A stretch of 64,000 bases of DNA. It comes from Larix kaempferi (taxonomy: Eukaryota; Streptophyta; Pinopsida; Pinales; Pinaceae). The stretch lies in the NCBI GenBank assembly GCA_027924585.1, contig BSBM01000059.1, positions 3,038,001-3,102,000 on the forward strand. Direction: 5' to 3'. Both the position numbers and the translations under genes were made by a program. Shown piece after piece: positions 1 through 8,898 of the stretch; the stretch's first letter is position 1; every line of letters begins with the position of its first letter. Under the pieces are notes generated by a model. It saw nothing but the letters and a program-made list of their open reading frames with translations, was not told where the DNA came from and ran no database searches.

Positions 1-2
1 AG

Positions 3-1760
3 TGGTCAGTCAAGTTAGATGGGCGTTTCCTTTTACACCAACTTTTTGACATCAAAAAGAAGGAGAATGAGTCTGTCCATGAGTTTAACCAACGCTTTGA
101 TAAGACTGTTGCCAACATCCCAAGTAACATAAGGCCCCTTGACCAAGCCATCTTGATCTATTACCTTAATGCTTATGAAGGTTACCTGGGTTACCATCTA
201 AAAGACAAAGACCCTAGTAGTTTGAAGATAGCCCAAGACAATGCCAAGAAAGCTGAGGCAAATGCTGCCTCCATGGGAAAACAAAACTTCTTTGACCTAA
301 TTAGTGGACCTTCTTCCTCCAGATCTGATCCTAAGTTTAAAAAGAGTAAGGAACCTAGCAAAGATCCCAATGAAATGATGGAGAGTATGCATGAAATGAT
401 GAAAAACCTAACCCTCCTAACTAGGGACCTAGCCAAGAACAGAGAGGGGGATAGATATAGGCAGCCCTATGGTCCTAAACCTTATTGGAATCAACAAAAG
501 AATCCTAATGAAGGTGATAGAAGAAACCCTATGAACCAAGAACCTCCTATCATAAACTGGTCTGAAGAGCAAAAGTTGGAAGATCCTGAGTATACCACCC
601 ATGGTGATGATACTCTGGATTCTCCAAAGAACATTAATTGGGTTGATGACTTAAAATTTGACAAAGACTTCGGAAGAATCTTGATTGATCATGAAGAAGA
701 CGCCATAGAAGAAACCAACCCAAGAGGTCCCATCTATGCTACTGAGCAAGTTAATAGTGATCAAGCTCCCTATAAAACTTATCAACGAAGAAAGGATGGC
801 CAAAAGCCTATCCCTTTTACTGAAAAGAAAAACAATGAGCTGCCTAGTCCAGTGAGTGAGCCATTCCCTTTGCCTGAGTATGATTTTGATATCAACATCA
901 AAAGAGAGTTAGACAAAGTTATGCGTAACATTCCACTCACTGAGTCAATGAAAATCCCTTCAATAAAGGAGCAAGTGGTGGAATTTTTCGAGAGTATCCC
1001 TGAGACTGCCACAAGTAGTGGTGAGGATTCATCTTCTCAAAACCCAGCACCCTGTGATGTGGTTGATGAAGAGGATGACCCTCCCATTAACATCCAAACT
1101 GCCCTATATGAGAGGAAGAATGGGGGTCACCAACCATTTTACCTTACACTACACATAGGTGATATCCTTCTTCATAACTGTATGTTGGATTCTGGTGCTT
1201 CCATGAATGTGATGCCTTTACAAGTCATGGAAGCCATGGGATTAAAAATAACTAGACCTTATGGGAACGTTTGTGGGATTGACTCCAAACCAGTCAAAGT
1301 CTTTGGCTTGATCAAAAACCTAAGAGCTGACCTGTTTTCATGCCCTGACATATCCATGCTAATGGATATAGTGGTTATAGACCTCCCTCCAGCCTATGGT
1401 ATGCTCCTTTGTAGGAAGTGGTCCGCTGGGCTAGGGGGACATCTTCAGATGGATTTGTCTTACGCTACCATCCCCAACTCTGATGGGTCTTTGGTTAGGG
1501 TGTATCGGGAGCCATTTTATGATGGACATCTTGAGAATTATGAGGATGGTGTGAGAAACACTTTTGGTGAAGGTGAGTTATTACCTGAGGGTATCTTCAT
1601 GGTCATGGGTGGCCATGATGATGATCCTAGTATGGAAGAAGAAAGAATTATTGAGGTTGACCCTCAGTCCATTCGGGGGGAAGTGTCAGAAAACCTTAGG
1701 ACCTCGAACCAACCCAGTAGTGCAGGGCCAAACGTTGACCAACCTACACCTCCTACTTAG
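3..1760 (+). CDS. Ty3/gypsy Gag-protease polyprotein, 5' end outside window
   Basis: The frame is open from base 3 to a TAG at 1758-1760, about 585 codons, and its start lies left of the window. The first ~90 codons read as a retrotransposon Gag: a helical stretch with HEFNQRFDK, then IYYLNAYEGYLGYHL. A charged Lys/Asn/Glu-rich linker follows; I see no CCHC zinc knuckle. A retropepsin-like domain sits near codon 396 with LDSGAS (Asp codon at 1188-1190) followed by NVMPLQVMEAMGL. The downstream segment DLPPAYGMLLCRKW and YATIPNSDG is typical of plant gypsy proteases. Gag would form the particle and the protease would cleave the polyprotein. No RT follows. The same frame continues past the TAG, so the stop may be a single mutation or a readthrough site. 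The gypsy assignment is firm; activity is unknown. Confidence 0.8.
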   Translation, partial: WSVKLDGRFLLHQLFDIKKKENESVHEFNQRFDKTVANIPSNIRPLDQAILIYYLNAYEGYLGYHLKDKDPSSLKIAQDNAKKAEANAASMGKQNFFDLISGPSSSRSDPKFKKSKEPSKDPNEMMESMHEMMKNLTLLTRDLAKNREGDRYRQPYGPKPYWNQQKNPNEGDRRNPMNQEPPIINWSEEQKLEDPEYTTHGDDTLDSPKNINWVDDLKFDKDFGRILIDHEEDAIEETNPRGPIYATEQVNSDQAPYKTYQRRKDGQKPIPFTEKKNNELPSPVSEPFPLPEYDFDINIKRELDKVMRNIPLTESMKIPSIKEQVVEFFESIPETATSSGEDSSSQNPAPCDVVDEEDDPPINIQTALYERKNGGHQPFYLTLHIGDILLHNCMLDSGASMNVMPLQVMEAMGLKITRPYGNVCGIDSKPVKVFGLIKNLRADLFSCPDISMLMDIVVIDLPPAYGMLLCRKWSAGLGGHLQMDLSYATIPNSDGSLVRVYREPFYDGHLENYEDGVRNTFGEGELLPEGIFMVMGGHDDDPSMEEERIIEVDPQSIRGEVSENLRTSNQPSSAGPNVDQPTPPT

Positions 1761-2858
1761 CTAAACACTTCGGAAGATAACTTTGATCAAATTAGAAGGG
1801 GTGAGTATATACCTAGGACAGTACATGAGTGGCTTTTCCTAGTTGACCTTAACACAGAAAGAGGAAGACAAGGCTTACCTCACATCACTCCTTGGACAAA
1901 TAATAATGAAGGAACACACCTGCCCTCACCTGAGGGGAGTGATGAAGAACTAGTTGATTATCACTTTTCTGATGTGCCTGATCATTTGTCCCATTTGTCC
2001 TTGGAGGATGGGGTTTTGAGGCAAGTAAGTGACAACTCTATGAGTTGGAAAGAACATGCCTCAACCCAGGATGACCATGGGGAAGACTTTTCTTTCAGTA
2101 ATCTAGCCATTTCTCAGGAAGAACCCGATGAGCCACATTTGCTTCCATCTTACCCTAGCTTCCTTTTGCCTAGCGAGTTACCTAGTGGTGAAGAGGATAT
2201 GGATTCCACAGACACACTTTATTCTTCACCAACATCTTTGGATATGAGAGATAAAAGTACACCTAGCACAGTTCGCAGTCATATTCCTGCTGACCATCTG
2301 GAACTTTTAGAGAACATGACCATTCCTATCCCACCGGGAGAAGGTAGTAGCAGAAGTAGTGAAAATCAAAGCCCTCCACCCATAACCCAAGCTGAAGTGG
2401 ATGTTGATATTGACTTTTGGACCATAGGGGAAACACCAAAGAACATCATTCACCCACTAGTAGAAAGTCCTCCTAGGAGAACTGTAAGAGAAGTCTTGAT
2501 TGGTAGCGTAGTTGTACCTTTAGACGGTGGACCTCCCAGATTTGATGAAATTCCTCCTAATAGGAATTCAAGTATAGTTACACCTCAACCTCAATGTACT
2601 TCCGATATCCAACCTTTCCCTGAACATGTTATTGAAGTCATCCCTCAATCTGTAAATCGCCAAAGGTTCGAAATTGGTGGTAAGGTTGTAATACCTAATG
2701 ATTTATTTTATATACGATCTAGGGGATCAGGTGACTTTTGGGTTGGACCACTTACTGTTGAGCGCTGCATTGATGAGATGTGTTTTCTTACTACTGGGAC
2801 TGGCCAACGTATCTTACTCCCTATCAACCAAAGGGAGCTAAGGGATTATCATCCCTGA
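1761..2858 (+). CDS. In-frame continuation after the UAG: acidic tail ending in an integrase-C-terminus-like segment
   Basis: The reading frame of the Gag-protease ORF continues without another stop from 1761 to the TGA at 2856-2858, about 365 codons. The sequence is acidic and rich in Ser, Pro and Glu and shows no RT, RNase H or integrase core. The last ~60 residues (GDFWVGPLTVERC, then LLPINQRELRDYHP) resemble the short region at the C terminus of gypsy integrases, where a GPF/Y-type motif is followed by an N-G-x-L-K-Y-like end. This suggests a polyprotein whose RT-to-integrase part was lost or replaced. A separate start is not evident; the first in-frame candidate is a GTG at 1974. Function is unknown and the integrase link is weak. 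Confidence 0.5.
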   Translation, partial: LNTSEDNFDQIRRGEYIPRTVHEWLFLVDLNTERGRQGLPHITPWTNNNEGTHLPSPEGSDEELVDYHFSDVPDHLSHLSLEDGVLRQVSDNSMSWKEHASTQDDHGEDFSFSNLAISQEEPDEPHLLPSYPSFLLPSELPSGEEDMDSTDTLYSSPTSLDMRDKSTPSTVRSHIPADHLELLENMTIPIPPGEGSSRSSENQSPPPITQAEVDVDIDFWTIGETPKNIIHPLVESPPRRTVREVLIGSVVVPLDGGPPRFDEIPPNRNSSIVTPQPQCTSDIQPFPEHVIEVIPQSVNRQRFEIGGKVVIPNDLFYIRSRGSGDFWVGPLTVERCIDEMCFLTTGTGQRILLPINQRELRDYHP

Positions 2859-5831
2859 CCTTCCATACTATGCCTTGCCTTGCCTGTTTAGAATAGGTAG
2901 CTTCTGAATAAGCTCACTTGAGCAGTAGGATTTGTGTGATTTTTCTTTTTCTGTGTGCCGAGTATTGTCCCATTTTTCTTTTTCTGCATGGAATGTCTGC
3001 TTGTTTTTCTGAGTTGAGCCTTGCTCCTTCCTAAGCTTGTCTCTTCTCCTGCATGCATTTAAGAAATTCTAGTTGGCATTTCTATTTTTGGCTGCCTGTG
3101 CAAGTTGAGACTGCCTGCTTGAAGAAGTGCTCTTTTCCTCCTGCACAGTAAATGAAAATGATAAATGAATAATATACGCCATGTTAGTTTATATTTATAT
3201 TTTGACGCATTTCAGTTTATGCTTTAGATTAGATTTCAGTTTTGTTCTATTTTATATTTGTCCCATACATGCTCCATGATGGTATTCTAGTGTTTGTGAG
3301 AGCAGGAACAGGTGCAAGATAAAAGCTGAAAGCAAGGATGGTACAGTGCTGGATTGAAGATTGATGCAGAGCAGTTCGAGACCAGAGATTCTGAGGTTCT
3401 CAAGCGCTCTCTCCCTTAGAGCACTTGTCCCAGCTAGAGCCAGATGTTATCACACCATAGTAGCAGGGCTACTATTCTTGTACAGTAGATATCTACACAT
3501 TCCAGAGCTTCCATTATTCCAGAGCATGGCTATATATTTTGGATCACTCATGATCAGAGCAGTACATTATTCAGATTTGTATATGACCTTGTGTCAAGGC
3601 TGAGCCTTGAGAGTTCAGATTTGATGACTGATGTGACCACTTATCCCATTACAGTTTCAGTTCAGTGCCTAGAGATGTATTGCAGCAGTGTTTCAGATGA
3701 TACATGATGATTATTATTCTGGTGATGTTGTATGATCTATGGATATGTTCTCACTGACTGTGGATTATTATCTTGTTGATTTAGTCATGATCATAGCATG
3801 TGCTTGGTATATTATTCCTGATGTGGCAAACTATTTAAAATGAACTGCAAATCATAAAATGGACAATTACTTGCACTTTTAGGTCATTTAACAAAACTTA
3901 CTGGTTTTTCACCTTACATAGACATGGTCTTTCCCCGACACCAGTTATCTGCTAGTGTAGGCTCCATATTCACTTGTCTCCATTCATACATGACCTTCCT
4001 GTTTGACTTTAAACCCTGACTTGTCTCATTTGACTTTCTGATACTGACGACTTCCTCATTTTTCTACCTCTGTGTTTGGACCGCATCCCTGTCATTCAGT
4101 GTCTCGGCTCTGAGTTGGTGATAGAACTTGCCTTTGGTGAGTTGGATTGTAGGCCTAAATCATTCTGGTCGGTTGTCCCGATGTTTGGCATTGGCTCGAA
4201 CTCCCCCTAGTCACTTGAGATGTTGTTGGCTAAAACTGAAAGCTCATGTTCTACCTGTGGAAACTTAATAAATTCGCCCATGGAAACAAAAAAAGGGCAA
4301 GAGCGATGAAAAGCTAAAAAATACTCCTCGAAGAGTATAAGAAAGGTCCAAAAAGCAATGGTTCTTAAAAGCTATATCTAAACAATTGCTGACCTTGTAT
4401 AAATATATGAAAAACATGCCCTGGATGCAAGCTGCAACTAGTTGTGCTTCTCAGCACATCTGAAATCCGAAGGGTTATGTAGGCCAAAAAGGCCATGGAA
4501 TAAAATTGAATGATCCTAATGAACCTGGATCAACTTGATGTAGACATGATGCCTAAGTTGAATAAGCACTCTCTAAACAACTTATCCATTTGTGAGGCAC
4601 AGCCATTCCCCGTGTTCTTTTGTCCAGCACAGAGTTTGTAGCTTCCCCCTTCTCCCAGTCCAAAGTATTTTTGAGTTAAGTTAGACAAGTCAAACCCTTG
4701 GCCCAACCTTGCTCCTAGCCTTCATCCTTCACTAGCAGTTTGACCATGTCCAATGGGTGAGTTTGTCATTTGAACTATTGTGCAAGTAATTTTATATAAC
4801 AACGGAATATGTTAAATTGATCAATGCCACTGAATGGAATTTATACTTTGAGCTTAGCTGTGGGAATGATTAGAGAAGCACTGTCTTAGTCTACTGATGT
4901 GATTTATCCTTGATTGTATATTCTTGGGATCCGTGATGATGTGGACCATGTATGGATGATTATTGATGATGATTTATGGGCCCACATGTTTGATGATGAT
5001 ATCATATGATCGACATATGATGCAGATGATGTTTGATCCAGTTCAGCAGGTTTATTACTACTTCAGATCAGCAGATTGTACATTGTCCATATATGGTGGA
5101 CCCTACAACAGGCCCATTAGGGCAACCCAGGGTGTATGAGTACTCATTCCTAGTGGATTTGGGTCTTCTGGATCCATTGAGACACTTATCTTTCAGTTCC
5201 GGGCACTTCTGACAGTGATTGATGCAGTTTTACACTTGTTGACCAGATTGGGGGCTGATTTCCCAGCCTGAGCAGCAGGGGCCCCGAGAGGCCAGTTCAC
5301 CTAGGGCGCTGATGATGGAGGGGGTGGTCCAGCCACTTGTTATTACCATTTACCCCCCCTTCCGGAGAGCCTGGTGGGCTCAGATGGACAGCGCTAGCAC
5401 CCTAGGAGGCAGTTTTGGCACTTTCACAGTTCCCGAGGCAGTTAAAAAATGGGATAAAGTGGTCACTGAGGAAATCGATTTGGGCAATTGAGGCAAGGTT
5501 TTGGCATTTGGTCTTCACAGAGGTCTTCCAGGGTGGCATCACTACCTTCCAGTCAGTTTTCACCATGTGGGTATGCCCAGATTGATCACAGGAGGACATT
5601 TACTGCTCAACTGTCATGGATTCTGAGGACAGTTTTGATCATTTACATTATATTGGACATATTTTATTATTTTATTGTGCCTTGGGGATGAGCTAGTAAG
5701 GATTGATGCCTCCTAGCCCCACCATGAGCTTATTTTGTCATGTCCTAGTCACCATGAGGTGGATTTTGGTACTTATATTGCTCTAGTGGATGACGTCACC
5801 CTCTTATTGTGCCATTTAGTGGGGGCGCTAT
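2859..5831 (+). other. Non-coding 3' region of the first gypsy element
   Basis: No convincing coding region in nearly 3 kb. It holds pyrimidine-rich patches near 2940-3060 and TGATG-rich low-complexity sequence around 4890-5050. By position it is the untranslated stretch between the polyprotein and the candidate 3' LTR. Its length, without pol, supports a non-autonomous element. Confidence 0.4.
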
Positions 5832-6262
5832 TGTTATATTGAGTGATCCATGTGATATATTGTTATGGATCATCTTAGCCATTGATTGTATGATGAGATC
5901 TTTTAATCTCAACCACTCATTTGATGTAGTATTGTAGAGTGGTATAGGGTTTTGGTCTTTATTATCCTATATAAGGAGGAGACCCCCCATTGTAAAGCTC
6001 ACCTTTGGAGCTCTGGAATATTGGAATAGAAGATTTTTTGTGGAGCACATCTCTCTTGCATTGTGGATTCTCTTGCATATTGAATATACAGTATCTCTTC
6101 TATGTATCATTGTGGATTTTGGTGCTTTTACTAATCTTTTGACAGGAAAGTCGAATTGGTGAGAGGAGGGCGACTTCATGAGGGTTATTGTCTGAGGGAT
6201 CCACATATTCTCTCTTGGGTTGATCTTGTGACAGGGAGTATCATTATTGTATCTTCGTGACA
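5832..6262 (+). repeat. Candidate 3' LTR (U3-R part) of the first gypsy element
   Basis: A purine-rich run, AGTGGGGGCG, ends near 5827 and is followed by TGTTATATTGAG at 5832, the usual PPT-then-TG layout. A TATA-like CCTATATAAGG lies at 5966-5976, about 135 bp downstream. A possible ..GTGACA end is at 6262, but the 3' boundary is not fixed because the partner LTR lies outside the window; the LTR could reach about 6.45 kb. Confidence 0.4.
5966..5976 (+). promoter_or_regulatory. TATA-like box of candidate LTR
   Basis: CCTATATAAGG, followed by a GGAGGAGACC stretch, in the position expected for an LTR promoter driving plus-strand transcription. Confidence 0.4.
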
Positions 6263-6539
6263 TAGTTGATGCTTTCTATTACATCTTTCTACCATTTTCA
6301 TAATCATCTTGCTTGACTTGTTTCTTTGATCTTGTCTTGTAGGAGGAGGACGATTTGGCTATCTTGGAGGAGGACGTTTTGGTTGGAGCTCTTGGATCTC
6401 ACTCTTGAATATACACATAGGAGAATGCTATCAATTTGCAAGGTGGCCATAAGCAATTGAGGTAAGATCTACAAGGTATGTGCCTCTTTCATCCATTCTA
6501 TCTTCATTGGTCATAAAACCCTAATTAATTAAAAAACCC

Positions 6540-7450
6540 AATTTTGGTATTTCTTAGATCTACTTAGATCTAGCCTTGCTCTTGAGAAAATATTGAAAAC
6601 CCACCTCTATAGCATCCACCCCTAGTTGGATCTATAGTTTGGTGGTGATTGGCTTAAAATTAACCCATTTTCCAAGGCAAAAAGCCTCTTTGGCCTAAAT
6701 CGCACTCCCTTGTAAGAGGCTTGTTTGGTTAGATCTAGCACATGGGTAGGTGAGATTCCACTTGATTTGAAATCTAGATGCTTGATAACCTATACCCACA
6801 TCCTTACTTTGGTGAAAACTACCTTGTGGACATCTCTCCATGTTTTAAGGGGTTAAAACCCCCTTTGATTTTCTTGGCACCTTAAAACTTAGATCTACTA
6901 AGATCTAGCCCTTGGATTGACTTGATCTTTTGGACATACATAGATCGGGGTACTAGCATCCCGGATCTACAATTTGGTGGCCATTGGACTTGATTTGGTC
7001 CACCAAACCCACTTTTTGGCCTTCCTTGAGCAAATCGCACCCCCTTGAAAATTTGAGTTTGTCCACTTCTAGGAGGTGGGTGTTTGAGATTTTCGTGGAT
7101 TTGGAATCCCCATGCCTTGAAACCTAGGTCCATACTGTCTTTTTGTCACGATCCACTTTGGGGGTTGCATTCCTTGTTTCAAGGGATTGTGGTCCACTTA
7201 GGGTAATCACCTAAAAAACCTAGATCTAGTAAGATCCAACCATTAGATCTCATTCAACCCACTTGACTTGGCTTCTAGGTGTCCCGATCTACACTTTGAC
7301 ATACTTTTTGACCCCATTAGCCCATTTAACAAGGCACTAGTCCATCATTAAGCAAGTCGCACTCCTTGGGATTTGTGTCACACCCTAGATCTAGTACATG
7401 GGTACTTCTATAATCAACTTAGACTCATAGATCTAGCCTATATCCAACCT
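6540..7450. repeat. Degenerate ~330 bp tandem repeat, about 3 copies
   Basis: Recurring blocks mark three units. AAATCGCACTCCC-like words lie at 6697, 7032 and 7354 (as AAGTCGCACT), and AGATCTA-type words with a following TCTAGCC or TCCAACC lie near 6555, 6891 and 7221. Spacing is roughly 320-335 bp. Units are strongly diverged. No ORF is credible in any frame. It may be part of the first gypsy element's LTR or flank, or an independent satellite. Confidence 0.6.
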
Positions 7451-7567
7451 ATAGTACCAACTTCACACCTAACTTCACCTTGTGGGCCTACCTAGAACCA
7501 TTTCACATTTCCCAAGAAATCTAGACCCACTTGTGTAAACACATGGTACTATACCTAGTCATCATAA

Positions 7568-7861
7568 GATCCGTAGTTTATATTAGCCCATAGTATTGAC
7601 CCATAGTATTGGACGCATATGCTTTGTAAGTCGTCCTGTAGTATTATATGTCCCATGGTTTTGACTCATAGTATTGGGCATAGTTTTAGTATATAAGTGT
7701 GTGTTGAGGTCATTGAAGGCACCGTGAAGTTAATTGTATTGAGCTTGCTCAAAGGAGGTTGCCCCCTCAAAGTGGCCCGTGATCAATATAAAAGCGATTC
7801 TGTTCTATTATTTCTGATATCTCGTGCATTTGCATTAATTCATTATTGCAGGTACATCACA
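7568..7861 (+). repeat. 5' LTR, missing its first ~173 bp
   Basis: It matches 11585-11878 of the 3' LTR base for base in length (294 bp) with 6 substitutions. It starts inside the 82 bp repeat unit at GATCCGTAG and ends ..GGTACATCACA. The U3 end with the terminal TG is gone. TATA-like TATATAAG at 7690-7697 remains. Confidence 0.85.
7690..7697 (+). promoter_or_regulatory. TATA box in 5' LTR
   Basis: TATATAAG, identical at 11707-11714 in the 3' LTR. Transcription would start about 30 bp downstream, giving an R-U5 of roughly 140 bp. Confidence 0.6.
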
Positions 7862-7863
7862 TC

Positions 7864-7875
7864 TGGTATCAGAGC
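7864..7875 (+). other. Primer-binding site (initiator tRNA-Met type)
   Basis: TGGTATCAGAGC begins two bases after the LTR end. This is the standard plant LTR-retrotransposon PBS complementary to the 3' end of tRNA-iMet, where minus-strand cDNA synthesis would be primed. Confidence 0.9.
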
Positions 7876-8898
7876 ACTTTCCTTGGCACAAGTGGGAAAT
7901 GTTTTTTTTTCTTTTCTCTTTTTTTGGGCGGTGACTTTGAGATCAATTTATGAAACTTTCTGCACAAAATCAGAAGACACCGATTGCATATCTGAATTCC
8001 TCTTTCAAAAATACGCAGTTTCAAAAAAAAAATCATCTCATTTGGAGTTCTAAAAGTGGAGATATCGCGGATTTAAAATCAGCAATTTTTTAGAATTTCG
8101 GTGACGGCCGCAGAAATTGCGGCGAGAAAATATTTTGACCGAGTGCCCAGATTTCTATTCCGCTTTCATGGGTAGAAGCAGAGTGGTTGTTCCAGTTTCG
8201 GAAACATGCTATAATAGCGATTCTGAGCAATATAGATCCGATTTTTGAACATTGGGTGGAATTTCTGCCCAAATTTTTTTTCTGTTACAGGTTCGGATCT
8301 AGGAATAATCCCTATCTGCTTAACTGTGGGAAGTACTTGGGCATAAGCCCTAAAACTCATTGTGAGGAGTACCACAGGAACCCCGAAGTAGCTGGCCATT
8401 GAGAGGACCTGCCAAGCGAAAAGGGCAATGACCCCTACCTGATTGACTAGTTCCCACCCGTGAGGTAAACCAAGAGCTGTCGTTTGTGGCAAAGCGGTTA
8501 TCAGTTTTACCTGAGCCGTGGAGTGAGGGGTACTGCCCCAATATGCAAGCCGTCAGACAGCATTGGTGGCCGAGTGAAAACCCTGAAATGTTAGGAAGCC
8601 GCACATACCTGGGGTCCATATCTACTTTCAGTTGAACTATTGCCGATCACTGCTGCGCCGTTTCAGATCCATTTTGCAAGCCGTTCCAGATCCAGCCGTT
8701 CGGCGTTGTTCCAGATTCCTTTTGAGCTGTAACCGCTCCAGTCTGTAAAAAAAAAAAAAAAAAAAAAAATCCGATCCGTAGCCGCTCCAGTCTGTAAAAA
8801 AAAAAAAAAAAAAAAAAAATCCGATCCGTAGCCGCTCCAGTCTTTAAAAAAAAAAAAAAAACCTGGTTACGGTTGTCACCCGTGCAGGAGCACACACC
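7876..8898 (+). other. Leader of gypsy element (5' untranslated region)
   Basis: About 1 kb between PBS and the ATG at 8899. It is more GC-rich than the flanks after 8400 and has no ORF that fits a known Gag. It contains the A-tract repeats at 8732-8861. Packaging or dimerisation signals would be expected here, but none can be identified by eye. Confidence 0.6.
8732..8861 (+). repeat. Three ~50 bp tandem units, each with a long A-tract
   Basis: CCGCTCCAGTCTGT recurs at 8733, 8782 and 8832 (last as CTTT), each followed by 16-24 A residues, with TCCGATCCGTAG joining the units. The period is 49-50 bp. The array lies directly upstream of the polyprotein ATG. Confidence 0.9.

Noticed and set aside
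3361-3603. 80-codon plus-strand ORF
   Set aside because: No family, no context; likely chance within the untranslated part of the first gypsy element.
7697-8053. 118-codon ORF across the 5' LTR end and PBS
   Set aside because: It crosses the PBS and repeats in the 3' LTR (11714-11920); it is LTR sequence read by chance.
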